From Gammaproteobacteria bacterium 39-13 (lineage in GTDB: Bacteria > Pseudomonadota > Gammaproteobacteria > Berkiellales > Berkiellaceae), in assembly GCA_001898235.1 (NCBI GenBank), contig MKTN01000038.1, forward strand, positions 186,001 through 250,000: 64,000 nt of DNA, written 5' to 3'. The notes below the pieces were generated by a model. That model saw nothing but the letters and a program-made list of their open reading frames with translations, was not told where the DNA came from and searched no databases. The position numbers and the translations under genes were made by a program. Of the stretch, positions 17,599 through 28,141 are shown piece after piece; position 1 is the first letter of the stretch; every line of letters begins with the position of its first letter.

Positions 17599-18870
17599 AT
17601 GACTCAAAATGCTACAGTCTGGCGACCTTACGCTCAAATGCAGACAGCACTTCCTGCGCGAGAAATAGTCAGCACTGAAGGTGCTACCTTAACCCTTGCC
17701 GATGGGCGAAAACTCATTGATGGTGTGGCTTCATGGTGGACAGCTTGTCATGGCTATAATCATCCCCATATTATTCAAGCTATTCAACAACAAGCAGCGA
17801 CCCTGCCTCACTTCATGCTAGGTGAGCTAATCCATCAACCTGCGCAAACGTTAGCTAAAAAACTTTCTAAATTGCTACCAGGGGATTTAAATCATGTTTT
17901 TTATAGTGAGTCAGGCTCTGTTGCCGTCGAAATAGCGATGAAAATGGCGCTTCAATATTGGATCAACCATCAAACGCCTGAACGCCAACAATTTGTTTAT
18001 TTTCAACATGGCTATCACGGCGATACTTTTTTCACCATGTCAGTTTCTGATCCTCAAGATGGGATCCATCCGCCATTCCAAACGATGTTACCTCCTCAAC
18101 TGCTTCGTCCAATACCTACCACTGCGTCCCTTCTTGAAGAGTTTGAAAAATGGCTGTCAAACAATTCACATCGCATTGCCGCGCTGATACTCGAACCATT
18201 AGTGCAAGGGGCGGGCGGCATGAAAATATATTCTACTGACACACTACGCGCTATTTGTGAATTATGTCGCCGTTTTGATGTGTTGATTATCATGGATGAA
18301 GTCTTTACTGGTTTTGGTCGCACAGGTTCTCTCTTTGCAATTGAACAAGCTGATGTGCTTCCTGATATTGTTTGTTTATCTAAAGCATTAACTGGCGGCA
18401 CACTACCCTTAGCAGCCACCATTGCGCGCCATCATGTTTTTCAAGCTTTTCTTGGTGAAACACCTGATAAAGGATTAATGCATGGTACTACTTTTATGGG
18501 TAATGCACTGGCATGTGCTGCAGCTAATGCATCCTTAGATCTTTTTGCTTCACAACCTCGAATCCAACAAGTCGCTTTAATTGAAGAATTGTTGATGGCT
18601 GAACTACAAACACTAAAAGATGTCCCCGGTGTGAAAGATGTCCGTGTTAAAGGTGCTATTGGGGTTGTTCAGTTGGCAAAACCAATGACCACTGAATTAA
18701 ATTGGTTTAAGCAACGTTTTATTGAAGATGGCGTTTGGTGCCGACCTTTTGGTGATATTGTTTATACCACACCAGCTTTAACCATTAGCCATGAGGAGCT
18801 GCTTTCCATTACAAACGCAATTGTCAAGCAGGTGACAACTTGGTCCAAGCATTTTTATACTCATAAGTGA
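17599..18870 (+). CDS. bioA: Adenosylmethionine--8-amino-7-oxononanoate aminotransferase
   Basis: PLP enzyme that transfers an amino group from S-adenosylmethionine to KAPA, giving the BioD substrate. 423 residues, the usual length. Class-III aminotransferase features: WRPYAQM near the start, DGVASWWTACHGYNHP, the substrate-pocket YHGDTFFTMSVSD, EPLVQGAGGM, MDEVFTGFGRTG, and the PLP lysine K262 in LSKALTGGTLPLA. Start at ATG 17599; the ribosome binding site is weak. Its divergent pairing with bioD supports a joint role in biotin synthesis. Confidence 0.95.
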   Translation: MTQNATVWRPYAQMQTALPAREIVSTEGATLTLADGRKLIDGVASWWTACHGYNHPHIIQAIQQQAATLPHFMLGELIHQPAQTLAKKLSKLLPGDLNHVFYSESGSVAVEIAMKMALQYWINHQTPERQQFVYFQHGYHGDTFFTMSVSDPQDGIHPPFQTMLPPQLLRPIPTTASLLEEFEKWLSNNSHRIAALILEPLVQGAGGMKIYSTDTLRAICELCRRFDVLIIMDEVFTGFGRTGSLFAIEQADVLPDIVCLSKALTGGTLPLAATIARHHVFQAFLGETPDKGLMHGTTFMGNALACAAANASLDLFASQPRIQQVALIEELLMAELQTLKDVPGVKDVRVKGAIGVVQLAKPMTTELNWFKQRFIEDGVWCRPFGDIVYTTPALTISHEELLSITNAIVKQVTTWSKHFYTHK

Positions 18871-18941
18871 TTTTGCAATCATGTCATTTTAATTTATCCT
18901 AGCTCAATTTTCTCAACCCAACTGGTATATAGGAAGCGCGT

Positions 18942-21254
18942 ATGCTCACGATTGAAGAGCGAATTGCACAAGAGATATCTGTTTCGCCAAGCCAAGTCAA
19001 GGCAGCCGTCCAGCTTTTAGATGAAGGCGCAACAGTTCCTTTCATCGCACGCTATCGTAAAGAGGTAACGCGTGGCTTAGACGATACTCAATTACGTACC
19101 TTACAAGAACGATTGATTTACATACGAGAACTTGAAGAGCGCCGTGAAGCGATTATCAAGAGCATCCAAGAACAAAACAAACTTACGCCAGAATTAGCAG
19201 CTGAGATCTTACAAGCTGAAACCAAAATTCGTTTAGAAGATCTTTATCGCCCCTATAAACCAAAGCGCCGTACCAAAGGACAAATTGCTATCGAACAAGG
19301 CTTGCAAGGTCTGGCCGACGCCTTATTGCAAGATCCAACTCTTTCTCCAGAAGAAACAGCAACAAGCTATGTAGATACAGAAAAAGGCGTTGCCGATGTC
19401 AAAGCGGCATTAGAAGGCGCGCGCTACATCTTGATGGAACATTTCGCTGAAGATCCTGAACTGCTTGGAAAAATTCGCGACTACATGCAAGAAAATGTTT
19501 TATTGCAAAGTAAAGTCGCCCAAGATAAAGAAGCTGAAGCGCAAAAATTTCAGGATTATTTTGATCATCGCGAACCTTGGAAAAAAGTCCCTTCGCACCG
19601 TGCATTAGCTATGCTGCGTGGGCGCAGAGAAAACTTTTTACAACTCTCTCTTGTCCTACCAGAAGAGCTTGAAAATGCCGATGCAGGTATTCCTCAGCAA
19701 ATGATAGCGCAACATTTTAATATTCAAGATAAAAAACGCGCTGCAGACGCGTGGTTACAAGAAGTGGTGCGATGGACATGGCGCGTGAAAGTGCAATCTC
19801 ATCTTGAAACTGAATTAATTGGCATCTTACGCGATAAGGCTGAAGAAGAAGCGATTTCTGTCTTTAAGAGCAATTTGCATGATCTATTGATGGCCCCCCC
19901 TGCAGGTCATATGACAACACTTGGCCTAGATCCAGGTTTACGTACCGGTGTTAAAGTAGCGGTCGTGGATCCTACCGGTAAACTATTAGCCACCGAAACA
20001 ATTTATCCGCATGTACCCCATAAAAAATGGCAAGAATCACTTGCTGTCTTGGCTGCGTTAATCACAACGTATGACGTGAAATTGATTAGTATCGGTAACG
20101 GTACGGCCTCACGTGAAACAGAAAAGCTGGCTGAAGAATTAGTTCGGTTAGCAGAAGATCGCAAACTCACCAAAGTCGTCACCTCTGAAGCAGGTGCATC
20201 GGTCTATTCAGCTTCTGAGTTTGCTGCCAAAGAGTTCCCACAACTTGATGTTTCGCTGCGTGGCGCTGTTTCCATTGCACGACGTATTCAAGATCCACTT
20301 GCTGAGTTAGTGAAAATTGAACCTAAATCAATCGGTGTTGGCCAGTACCAGCATGATGTGAATCAAGCTAAATTAGCGCGTACTCTAGATAATGTGGTAG
20401 AAGACGCGGTGAACGCAGTTGGGGTTAATGTTAACACTGCCTCCATGCCATTGTTGACCCATGTTGCAGGACTCAATCAGCAAATCGCACAAAATATTGT
20501 TGAGTATCGTGAAAAGAATGGGCCTTTCTCAACACGACAGGAGCTCAAAAAAGTGGCACGGTTGGGAGAAAAAGCCTTCGAACAAGCAGCTGGTTTCTTG
20601 CGGATCCCTGAAGGAGATAATCCTTTAGATGCCTCCGCCGTTCACCCAGAAGCCTATCCTGTGATTGAGAATATTTTGGCTTCATCCAAACGCTCTATTA
20701 ATGATGTTATTGGCAATAATGAATTTATTCATTCACTCGATCCACAAAAATTTGTCACTGACACCTTCGGCTTGCCAACGATTAAGGACATTTTTAAAGA
20801 ATTGGAAAAACCAGGTCGAGATCCTCGGGCCAGTTTCCAGACCGCCCAATTTAAAGAAGGGGTGGAATCTCTCAATGACTTGCAAGAAGGCATGATTTTA
20901 GAAGGCATTGTCACCAATGTCGCTAATTTTGGCGCTTTCATTGACATTGGCGTCCATCAAGACGGCTTAGTGCATATTTCTGAGCTTTCACATGAATTTG
21001 TCAAAGATCCACGAAATGTTGTCAAAACTGGCCAGATAGTGAAGGTGCGGGTATTGGAAGTAGATAAACCTCGTCAACGGATCAGTTTATCGATGCGTTT
21101 AGAAAAACCAAGCTTTGTAAATAAACCATCGCTCAAAGGTGAAAAAGACGCACGACAACCTATGCATAAGCCGAAATCACCTTCCAAAGCACCACAAGGG
21201 CAAAGCTCTATGGCATTGGCTTTTGAAGCTGCATTGAAGGGAAATAAATCTTAA
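18942..21254 (+). CDS. tex: Tex-family S1 RNA-binding transcription accessory protein
   Basis: 770 residues, full length for Tex. The ATG follows AGGAAGCGC. Order: N-terminal helical Tex domain ([41 protein letters not shown]), YqgF/RNase H-like domain at about 325-450 ([19 protein letters not shown]), helix-hairpin-helix DNA-binding region at about 490-560 ([14 protein letters not shown]), and an S1 domain at about 650-720 ([29 protein letters not shown]), then a Lys/Pro/Ser-rich tail. Tex binds nucleic acids and influences transcription and RNA turnover; its exact role is unsettled in the family. The stop codon overlaps the start of the next gene (TAATG). Confidence 0.95.
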   Translation: MLTIEERIAQEISVSPSQVKAAVQLLDEGATVPFIARYRKEVTRGLDDTQLRTLQERLIYIRELEERREAIIKSIQEQNKLTPELAAEILQAETKIRLEDLYRPYKPKRRTKGQIAIEQGLQGLADALLQDPTLSPEETATSYVDTEKGVADVKAALEGARYILMEHFAEDPELLGKIRDYMQENVLLQSKVAQDKEAEAQKFQDYFDHREPWKKVPSHRALAMLRGRRENFLQLSLVLPEELENADAGIPQQMIAQHFNIQDKKRAADAWLQEVVRWTWRVKVQSHLETELIGILRDKAEEEAISVFKSNLHDLLMAPPAGHMTTLGLDPGLRTGVKVAVVDPTGKLLATETIYPHVPHKKWQESLAVLAALITTYDVKLISIGNGTASRETEKLAEELVRLAEDRKLTKVVTSEAGASVYSASEFAAKEFPQLDVSLRGAVSIARRIQDPLAELVKIEPKSIGVGQYQHDVNQAKLARTLDNVVEDAVNAVGVNVNTASMPLLTHVAGLNQQIAQNIVEYREKNGPFSTRQELKKVARLGEKAFEQAAGFLRIPEGDNPLDASAVHPEAYPVIENILASSKRSINDVIGNNEFIHSLDPQKFVTDTFGLPTIKDIFKELEKPGRDPRASFQTAQFKEGVESLNDLQEGMILEGIVTNVANFGAFIDIGVHQDGLVHISELSHEFVKDPRNVVKTGQIVKVRVLEVDKPRQRISLSMRLEKPSFVNKPSLKGEKDARQPMHKPKSPSKAPQGQSSMALAFEAALKGNKS

Positions 21255-21973
21255 TGCCCTCAAGGACATTAAGCTCTTTTAAAGACAAGCTAAGTGCTTG
21301 CCGCGAGCAACTAGGGCGCCTATTTAGGCGCCTTAAGCGGTTACTCTTTAGAGATTTTCCGCGTGAATGCGCACCTAAAATGCGAAAAGCTTTTTTTTTG
21401 ACAAAAAAACTTGCGTCTCAGTATTGGACAATGTTTTACGCTTTTTTGCATTCACAATGGGAAAAATGGCAACCCAAGGTAATGCGGCTAAAAAATGCTG
21501 CTATTGCCATCACAACGGCGACCACCACATTAAAGTTGTCTATTGAGACAACACCTATCATTTTCTCGGTATTAACAGTTTTAGCAACTGCACCCTTACT
21601 CGGTTACATCTTACCTAGCTTTCTCTTTGAACCAGCAATATTGTTTCCCATTATTTTTGGTATTTCTGTTTATGTTGGTTATTTCAAATACCTAGAGTTG
21701 ATGGAGAGAGCAAAACTGGATCATCAAATTACAACGAATCAATCCAAGATAAAAACCTTATTTCAAAAAATCAATCGGCTCGAACAACGTTTAGAAAGAC
21801 ATCATCCCCAGCAGTTTGATTTACCCCTTAACAAACACCGTTATAAGCCCACTGCATCCCTTAGTTGTGGCCGATATAAACCAACTGCTCGGCTTGCCCC
21901 ACGATATAAGACTACTGCGCATTTAGAAAAAGAACTAGGTTCAAATTCATCACGTAAAATGCTTCGGCATTAA
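21254..21973 (+). CDS. Hypothetical membrane protein with coiled coil and C-terminal RYKPTA repeats
   Basis: 239 residues, not recognised. The ATG overlaps the tex stop, so it may be coupled. An Arg/Lys/Phe-rich N-terminus of about 90 residues is followed by two membrane segments (about 97-115 and 125-145), a coiled-coil-like stretch at about 150-185 (RLEQRLERHH) and three copies of a short repeat: RYKPTASL, RYKPTARL and RYKTTAHL. A strong hairpin lies in the first 70 bases (GGCGCCTA, TT, TAGGCGCC at about 21313-21332). It might terminate tex transcription, in which case translation could start later, for example at the ATG at 21380. Confidence 0.55.
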   Translation: MPSRTLSSFKDKLSACREQLGRLFRRLKRLLFRDFPRECAPKMRKAFFLTKKLASQYWTMFYAFLHSQWEKWQPKVMRLKNAAIAITTATTTLKLSIETTPIIFSVLTVLATAPLLGYILPSFLFEPAILFPIIFGISVYVGYFKYLELMERAKLDHQITTNQSKIKTLFQKINRLEQRLERHHPQQFDLPLNKHRYKPTASLSCGRYKPTARLAPRYKTTAHLEKELGSNSSRKMLRH

Positions 21974-22050
21974 AAACGAGCTTTTTTGCTAGCACTAAGG
22001 GGTAACATAGGTAATAATCCTTAGTAGAAACCATGTTGGAATATTAACTG

Positions 22051-24045
22051 ATGACCGCAGAAAAAATCATTTATCAGGTGGCTTTGCCTGTTCCTCTACG
22101 CCGTCTGTTTGATTATTTACCTCCTGCGCAACCCTCCTTATTGCAACGTGGTACACGGGTAACTGTTCCTTTTGGTCGCCGAACCCTAATTGGTATCATC
22201 ATGGGACACAGCCATCAATCTGATTTCCCTGAAGAACAACTGAAAACAATTAGCGCTGTTTGCGAAAATCACCCTTTATTTCCAGAAAATTTATGCAATT
22301 TCATCGAGAAAACAGCACAATATTACCACCATCCCATTGGCGAAGTTGCCTTCTCTGGGGTACCTGCGCCTATCCGTTTAGGGAAACCATGCGAAATCTT
22401 AGAGTCTCCGTCATCCTCAACTATTCATCCAGAAAAACATCTTCTTAATGATGATCAGCAAGCAGCTGTAACTGCAATTTTACAAAAACAAAATACATTT
22501 CAGACTTTCTTATTAGAAGGGGTAACAGGTAGTGGGAAAACGGAAGTATATTTACAAGTAGCAGAGCAAATCTTAAGTCAAAAACAACAAGTGCTTATTT
22601 TAGTGCCTGAAATTTCACTTACCCCACAAACTCAAGCACGTTTTGTTGCCCGCTTTGGCGAGAATGTTGTCCATTATCATTCACGTATGACGCCTAAGGC
22701 CCGCTTTATCACTTGGCAAAAAGTATTGCAGCAACAAGCACATATCGTCATCGGAACACGTTCAGCAATTTTTTTACCTTTTTTAGATCTAGGATTAATC
22801 ATCATAGATGAAGAACACGATCCTTCCTTTAAGCAACAAGAAGGGTTTCGTTATTCAGCACGTGATATCGCAGTATTACGCGCTAAAATGCTTAATTGCC
22901 CCATCGTATTAGGCTCAGCTACGCCTGCTTTTGAAAGCCTCTATAACGCACAAATTGGAAAATACCAAAAACTCAATTTACACAAGCGCGCCACCAATGC
23001 ACCTTTACCTGAAGTAACACTGCTCGATGTTCGTCATAACAAACTTGAAGCAGGTATTTCAAACGCCTTGCTCAAAACGATTGAAACCCATCTTGCATCA
23101 GGTGGGCAGGCGCTTTTGTTTATCAATCGTCGAGGATATGCGCCGACCTTAATGTGCTATGAGTGTGGCTGGATGGCAGAGTGTAAACGCTGCGACTCAC
23201 GCCTGACATATCATCACAAAAAACAAGTGTTGGTTTGCCACCATTGTTTGCATCAACGGCAATTACCCATTGAATGTCCAGATTGTAAAGCACGCGAGCT
23301 CCACCCTATAGGTCAAGGCACAGAGCGCTTGGAAAGTTTCCTAGAAGCACATTTTCCTGACATCTCCATTGCAAGAATTGATAGCGATGTCTCACGAAAG
23401 AAAGGCCAATTGGAAGATTTCTTAACACGCGCACAAAATAAAGAAGCGCAATTACTGATAGGTACACAAATCCTAGCGAAAGGCCACCACTTCCCCCATT
23501 TAACACTCGTTGCCATCATCGATGCTGACGGAGGATTGTTTAGTGTTGATTTTCGGGCCGTAGAACGTATGGCACAATTAATTATACAGGTGGCAGGACG
23601 GGCAGGCAGAGTGCATCATGCCGGTAAGGTGGTCATCCAAACCTTCCACCCTGATCATCCCTTACTCAAACATATCCTTCATCAAGATTACCCCCAACTG
23701 GCGAATGAATTACTCATCGAACGCCAACGCTGTCATCTCCCTCCCTACTCACATTTAGCCCTGATCCGTGCCCAAGGCACCCAGCCAAATTTACCTAGTG
23801 CACTTTTACAAGAAGTGCAAAATGCGCTAGCACCTTTCAAAAGTGAAGGCGTTAGCATTCTTGGTCCTGTCCCCGCACCCATGCTAAAACGTCAGGGGCA
23901 TTATCGATATCAATTGCTCATTCAAGCGAAAGAACGCAAACCATTGCATCAAATTTTAAACTATTCGACGCATATCTTAGAAAATTCTAAACTAAGTAAG
24001 CGGGTTCGTTGGTCTTTAGATGTAGATCCGATCGAAATGTTTTAA
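22051..24045 (+). CDS. priA: Primosomal protein N' (replication restart helicase)
   Basis: 3'-to-5' helicase that reloads the replisome at stalled forks. 664 residues, somewhat shorter than E. coli PriA. N-terminal 3' DNA-binding domain (YQVALPVPLRRLFDYLPP, RGTRVTVPFGRR); helicase motif I GVTGSGKTEVY at about 155-165; DEEHD at about 254; HYHSRM; motif III LGSATPAFESLYN; eight-Cys zinc-binding module (CYECGWMAECKRCDSRL, CHHC, CPDC); GTQILAKGHHFPHLTLV; and QVAGRAGR motif VI. The end VRWSLDVDPIEMF is typical. It precedes ftsN and hslVU, a known order in gammaproteobacteria. Confidence 0.96.
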   Translation: MTAEKIIYQVALPVPLRRLFDYLPPAQPSLLQRGTRVTVPFGRRTLIGIIMGHSHQSDFPEEQLKTISAVCENHPLFPENLCNFIEKTAQYYHHPIGEVAFSGVPAPIRLGKPCEILESPSSSTIHPEKHLLNDDQQAAVTAILQKQNTFQTFLLEGVTGSGKTEVYLQVAEQILSQKQQVLILVPEISLTPQTQARFVARFGENVVHYHSRMTPKARFITWQKVLQQQAHIVIGTRSAIFLPFLDLGLIIIDEEHDPSFKQQEGFRYSARDIAVLRAKMLNCPIVLGSATPAFESLYNAQIGKYQKLNLHKRATNAPLPEVTLLDVRHNKLEAGISNALLKTIETHLASGGQALLFINRRGYAPTLMCYECGWMAECKRCDSRLTYHHKKQVLVCHHCLHQRQLPIECPDCKARELHPIGQGTERLESFLEAHFPDISIARIDSDVSRKKGQLEDFLTRAQNKEAQLLIGTQILAKGHHFPHLTLVAIIDADGGLFSVDFRAVERMAQLIIQVAGRAGRVHHAGKVVIQTFHPDHPLLKHILHQDYPQLANELLIERQRCHLPPYSHLALIRAQGTQPNLPSALLQEVQNALAPFKSEGVSILGPVPAPMLKRQGHYRYQLLIQAKERKPLHQILNYSTHILENSKLSKRVRWSLDVDPIEMF

Positions 24046-24098
24046 AATAGTAAAAGGTGAACTGAAAAATACTTATTTTAAGTTATTTGAATAAAAAT

Positions 24099-24836
24099 AT
24101 GACTAAAGACTATGCAAAAAAACGCCGACCTCATGTCACACCAAGAAGACGTACTGGATATTCCCATGCGGCTGTTGAGCGTCCTTTCCTTCCCCCATGG
24201 GCCTGGATGATTGCAGGTCTTTTATTAGGATTGATGGTATCAGGGATCCTCTATTGGAAACTCAATTCGCCTTTTAAACCATTAAATCCCCTGACCGTTG
24301 CCATTCAGGAAGAAAAACCAGCGTCATCAAAAACATCACCCAAAAAACAAAGTAAAGCCAAAGAATCTATTACAACAGCACAAACCAACGGTTCACGATT
24401 CGATTTTTATACGGTATTACCCACCATGTCTAAAGAAGGACTCGATATCGTCGACACGAATAATCTCACTGCCTCTACTTTGGCGCTTGCGCTTCAAAAC
24501 CAAATTCAAAAAGCCACGACGAATCAGGAAAACATAAAGGAAACATCCCCACAAGCGAAAGCTAATATCGCTTCTACTGAAGACAAAACAAAAACTTCTC
24601 CTTATGTTATTCAAGCTGGGTCATTTCGTCAGCTATCTCAAGCAGAAGAATTAAAAGCACAGCTAGCTCTCTCAGGTTTTGAAGCAAGTATTCAAACTTT
24701 CAAACTTAGCCCCAGAGATACACGGTACCGTGTATTTATTGGCCCCTTCACTTCCAAAGACAAAGCCGATTTTCAACAAGCTCAGCTTGAACAAACGCAA
24801 CCGCTCCATAGTGTGGTATTAAAAATCGGGGTATAA
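24099..24836 (+). CDS. ftsN: SPOR-domain cell division protein, FtsN-like
   Basis: Start at ATG 24099 (245 aa); a TTG four codons upstream is the alternative, and neither has a clear ribosome binding site. A short basic cytoplasmic head (KKRRPHVTPRRR) is followed by one membrane helix at about 35-52 (WAWMIAGLLLGLMVSGILYW), a long low-complexity periplasmic linker, and a C-terminal SPOR domain at about 170-245 (PYVIQAGSFRQLSQAEELKA, RYRVFIGPFTSKDKA) that binds denuded septal peptidoglycan. Topology plus the position before hslV, as in E. coli, supports FtsN, the activator of septal wall synthesis. Confidence 0.85.
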   Translation: MTKDYAKKRRPHVTPRRRTGYSHAAVERPFLPPWAWMIAGLLLGLMVSGILYWKLNSPFKPLNPLTVAIQEEKPASSKTSPKKQSKAKESITTAQTNGSRFDFYTVLPTMSKEGLDIVDTNNLTASTLALALQNQIQKATTNQENIKETSPQAKANIASTEDKTKTSPYVIQAGSFRQLSQAEELKAQLALSGFEASIQTFKLSPRDTRYRVFIGPFTSKDKADFQQAQLEQTQPLHSVVLKIGV

Positions 24837-24869
24837 TGTCACGTTTCTTACACTCATGAGGAGCTTACC

Positions 24870-25415
24870 TTGGAACAGTTCAGAGGCACCACCATCGTTG
24901 CAGTAAGAAGAGACGATGCCGTGGCTTTAGGCGGAGACGGCCAAGTTTCATTCGGAAATACCATCTTAAAAGGTAATGCCAGAAAAGTGCGACGTCTCTT
25001 TAACAATCAGGTGATCGCAGGTTTTGCTGGCGGAACAGCTGACGCTTTTACTTTATTTGAACGCTTTGAAGGCAAATTGGAATTGTATCAAGGTCATTTG
25101 GTTCGTGCAGCGGTTGAGCTGGCCAAAGATTGGCGCTCTGATCGTATTCTACGACGCCTTGAAGCCATGTTAGTTGTTGCGGACAAAGATGCTTCTTTGA
25201 TCATTACAGGTAACGGCGATGTGATTGAACCAGAAAAAGGATTGATTGCCATTGGATCTGGCGGACCTTTTGCACAAGCGGCAGCCACTGCCCTCTTGGA
25301 AAATACAGCATTAGATCCTTATCATATTGTTGAAAAATCCTTGAATATTGCTGCAGATATCTGCGTTTATACCAATCATCATATTACCATCGAAGAAATA
25401 AGCAAATCTGCTTAA
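24870..25415 (+). CDS. hslV: ATP-dependent protease subunit HslV (ClpQ)
   Basis: Threonine peptidase of the HslUV complex, a bacterial proteasome-like protease in the cytosol. 181 residues starting at TTG 24870, supported by GAGGAG seven bases upstream and the conserved N-terminus [11 protein letters not shown]. Processing before the first Thr of TTIVAVRR exposes the nucleophile. AGDG-equivalent [21 protein letters not shown], and [18 protein letters not shown] are all conserved. It is followed after 15 bp by hslU. Confidence 0.96.
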   Translation: MEQFRGTTIVAVRRDDAVALGGDGQVSFGNTILKGNARKVRRLFNNQVIAGFAGGTADAFTLFERFEGKLELYQGHLVRAAVELAKDWRSDRILRRLEAMLVVADKDASLIITGNGDVIEPEKGLIAIGSGGPFAQAAATALLENTALDPYHIVEKSLNIAADICVYTNHHITIEEISKSA

Positions 25416-25430
25416 AAAGAGAGTTGTTTC

Positions 25431-26768
25431 ATGAGTACTTCAGTTATGACCCCCCGTGAAATTGTCCATGAATTAGATAAACACATCGTAGGACAAAATG
25501 CTGCTAAACGCGCTGTCGCGATAGCACTTCGTAATCGTTATCGGCGTATGCAAGTAGATGTTGGCTTACGCAATGAAATTACACCAAAAAATATTTTAAT
25601 GATAGGACCAACAGGCGTTGGTAAAACAGAAATCGCCAGACGTCTTGCTAAATTAGCAAACGCTCCCTTTATCAAAGTTGAAGCGACAAAATTCACTGAA
25701 GTGGGTTATGTAGGGCGTGATGTTGAATCGATTATCCGTGATCTTGCTGATATTTCTTATAAAATTACCCGCGAAGAAGCCTTACAAAAAGTAAAAGAAA
25801 GAGCAGAAACAGCTGCGCAAGAACGGATCTTAGATGCGCTTATTCCTAAGCCTGGGTTCAAATTTGCGCCGCCTGAAGAATCTATCGGTAACGATAGCGC
25901 AGCGCGTAGCGCTTTTAGAGAAAAACTTCTTGCAGGTAAATTAGACGACCAAGAAATCGAGCTAGAAGTAGCCATTTCTCCAATGGGGGTAGAAATAATG
26001 GCTCCCCCTGGCATGGAAGAAATGACCAACCAATTACAAAGCATGTTCCAAAATCTCTCTGGTAGCCGTTCTAAAATGCGAAAGATGCGCATTAAAGACG
26101 CATTAAAAGCAGTCCAAGAAGAAGAAGCTGGTAAATTGGTCAATGATGAAGAAATCAAAACCAAAGCCGTTGAAAAGCTTGAACAACACGGAATTGTTTT
26201 CTTAGACGAAATTGATAAAGTCACCCAACGCGGCCAACAAAGTGGTCCTGATGTTTCTCGCGAAGGAGTGCAACGTGATTTACTTCCTTTAGTGGAAGGC
26301 TGCACAGTTTCAACGAAATATGGCATGATCAAAACCGATCATGTCCTGTTTATAGCAAGCGGTGCTTTTCATATGTCCAAACCTTCTGATTTAATACCAG
26401 AATTACAAGGGCGTCTTCCTATTCGCGTTGAACTAGATGCCCTTAAAACAGAAGATCTGATGCGAATTCTCACTGAGCCCAGTGCCTCTCTAACTCAACA
26501 ATACATAGCGCTTCTGGCCACTGAAGGTGTGGAAATAAGTTTCCATGCCGATGGTATCAAGCGAATTGCTGAATTAGCCGCCATGGTTAACGAAAAAACC
26601 GAAAATATCGGTGCTCGTCGTTTACATACCATCATGGAACGTTTACTGGAAAATATCTCTTTTGAAGCAGGCGAAAAAGAGCAATCTTTCTTGATTGATC
26701 ATGAATACGTTAACAAGCAGTTAGCCAACCTCGTGGCAGATCAAGACTTAAGTCGATTTATATTATAA
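25431..26768 (+). CDS. hslU: ATP-dependent protease ATPase subunit HslU (ClpY)
   Basis: AAA+ unfoldase that feeds substrates to HslV. 445 residues. N-terminus [17 protein letters not shown], Walker [15 protein letters not shown] at about 57-70, the pore motif GYVGRD, an I-domain of about 110-240 with the Met-rich [13 protein letters not shown], Walker [11 protein letters not shown], sensor 1 LFIASGAFH, sensor 2 [11 protein letters not shown], and the C-terminal tail DLSRFIL that docks into HslV. Start ATG 25431 with GAGAG upstream. Forms an operon with hslV. Confidence 0.97.
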   Translation: MSTSVMTPREIVHELDKHIVGQNAAKRAVAIALRNRYRRMQVDVGLRNEITPKNILMIGPTGVGKTEIARRLAKLANAPFIKVEATKFTEVGYVGRDVESIIRDLADISYKITREEALQKVKERAETAAQERILDALIPKPGFKFAPPEESIGNDSAARSAFREKLLAGKLDDQEIELEVAISPMGVEIMAPPGMEEMTNQLQSMFQNLSGSRSKMRKMRIKDALKAVQEEEAGKLVNDEEIKTKAVEKLEQHGIVFLDEIDKVTQRGQQSGPDVSREGVQRDLLPLVEGCTVSTKYGMIKTDHVLFIASGAFHMSKPSDLIPELQGRLPIRVELDALKTEDLMRILTEPSASLTQQYIALLATEGVEISFHADGIKRIAELAAMVNEKTENIGARRLHTIMERLLENISFEAGEKEQSFLIDHEYVNKQLANLVADQDLSRFIL

Positions 26769-26776
26769 GTGTCACT

Positions 26777-27523
26777 ATGAAAGACGATACTACTGATTTT
26801 GGGTTTACAAAGGTTAAGGCCACACAAAAGCATAAACTAGTGGGACAAGTTTTTGATTCTGTCGCCAGTAGTTATGATCTCATGAATGATTTAATGTCAC
26901 TTGGGATCCATCGCTTATGGAAGCGTCATGCCATTGCCTTAGCACAAATTCGACCCAATCAGCACGTATTAGATCTTGCCGCTGGAACAGGTGACTTGAC
27001 GCGTCTTATCGTACCCAAAGTCACCGCCAGTGGGCAGGTAACACTTAGTGATATTAATATGAGCATGTTGGCTCAAGCTAAAATCCGTTTAACCGATGAA
27101 GGGATCTTTGACAATATCCGAATTGTTCAAGCTGACGCACAGCATTTGCCTTTTAACACCAATACCTTTGATCGCATTATTATGGGTTTTGGCTTGCGCA
27201 ATGTGACCTTTAAAGAAAAAGCGTTGCAAAGTATGTATCGAGTACTCAAACCTGGTGGGCACATCATTATTTTAGAGTTTTCCCATCCTACCAACGCTAC
27301 TTTTTCCAAGCTTTATGATACTTATTCTTTCCATGTATTACCCAAACTAGGTGAATGGGTCGCCAAAGATGGCGCAAGTTATCAATATCTCGCTGAATCC
27401 ATTCGCATGCATCCTAACCAAGAAAAACTGAAAGAACTTATTTTACAAGCAGGATTTGATGTATGCCATTACCACAATTTAACTGGTGGTATAGTGGCAA
27501 TTCATAAAGGAATCAAGTATTGA
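26777..27523 (+). CDS. ubiE: Ubiquinone/menaquinone biosynthesis C-methyltransferase
   Basis: SAM-dependent C-methyltransferase of ubiquinone synthesis (and menaquinone, if made). 248 residues. Family motifs: GQVFDSVASSYDLMNDLMS, GIHRLWK, the SAM-binding VLDLAAGTGDLTR, IVQADAQHLPFN, GFGLRNVT, and LKPGGHIIILEFSHP. It lies 8 bp after hslU and its stop overlaps the ubiJ start by one base (TGATG). The start at ATG 26777 gives a normal N-terminus. Confidence 0.96.
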   Translation: MKDDTTDFGFTKVKATQKHKLVGQVFDSVASSYDLMNDLMSLGIHRLWKRHAIALAQIRPNQHVLDLAAGTGDLTRLIVPKVTASGQVTLSDINMSMLAQAKIRLTDEGIFDNIRIVQADAQHLPFNTNTFDRIIMGFGLRNVTFKEKALQSMYRVLKPGGHIIILEFSHPTNATFSKLYDTYSFHVLPKLGEWVAKDGASYQYLAESIRMHPNQEKLKELILQAGFDVCHYHNLTGGIVAIHKGIKY

Positions 27524-28134
27524 TGGGTATTTTGTCGCAATTTACAACGCGCACTCTGCCTGTGCTTATCGCACTCATCAAACGTCTTGATCCCGCATGT
27601 TGGGATTTATTAAAACCACATGCAAACAAAGTCATTTGCTTTAACATTGACCATTTACCTACTCTTTATTTTCAAATTGCTGAAAATGATCTCATCTTGC
27701 TTGAACACGCACCAAATCACATCGATACAACATTTGCAGGCCCTCTGAGCACGTTCATGTCAATGCTTTTAAATCAACATCGCACGGTACAAGGGTTACA
27801 CGTGCGGGGAGATATTGAATGTGCCAAAGCATTGTATGATTCTTGGCATCATTTTGATGCCGATTGGGAAGGGCAGTTAGCAACGTTTGTAGGTGATAAT
27901 CTGGCACATGGTATTGCACAAGGTGTTCACCAAGGTAAAACTTGGTTGCAAGAAACTTGGCAAAATCGCCAAGAAGATTTAGGGGCTTATCTGCAAGATG
28001 AAACTCAACTCCTCCCTACCCAAGGAGAGGTTGAATCTCTGTTTAACCGTATTGATGTTTTACGACACGACGTTGCGCGCTTTGAAGCAAAATTGCATCT
28101 TCTTGCCCAACGCTGCAAAGAAAATCAAGGATAG
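27523..28134 (+). CDS. ubiJ: Ubiquinone biosynthesis accessory factor UbiJ (SCP2 domain)
   Basis: 203 residues from the ATG at 27523. An SCP2 sterol-carrier-like lipid-binding domain fills residues about 25-120 (NKVICFNIDHLPTLYFQIAE, DTTFAGPLSTFMSML, LHVRGDIECAKAL), and a C-terminal helical/coiled-coil part ends with RIDVLRHDVARFEAKLHLLA. UbiJ binds ubiquinone intermediates and organises the soluble Ubi complex. Position between ubiE and ubiB is the standard gammaproteobacterial order. Confidence 0.92.
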   Translation: MGILSQFTTRTLPVLIALIKRLDPACWDLLKPHANKVICFNIDHLPTLYFQIAENDLILLEHAPNHIDTTFAGPLSTFMSMLLNQHRTVQGLHVRGDIECAKALYDSWHHFDADWEGQLATFVGDNLAHGIAQGVHQGKTWLQETWQNRQEDLGAYLQDETQLLPTQGEVESLFNRIDVLRHDVARFEAKLHLLAQRCKENQG

Positions 28135-28141
28135 GTGTGGC

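Noticed and set aside
25757-26332. Minus-strand 191-codon frame
   Set aside because: Fully antisense to hslU.
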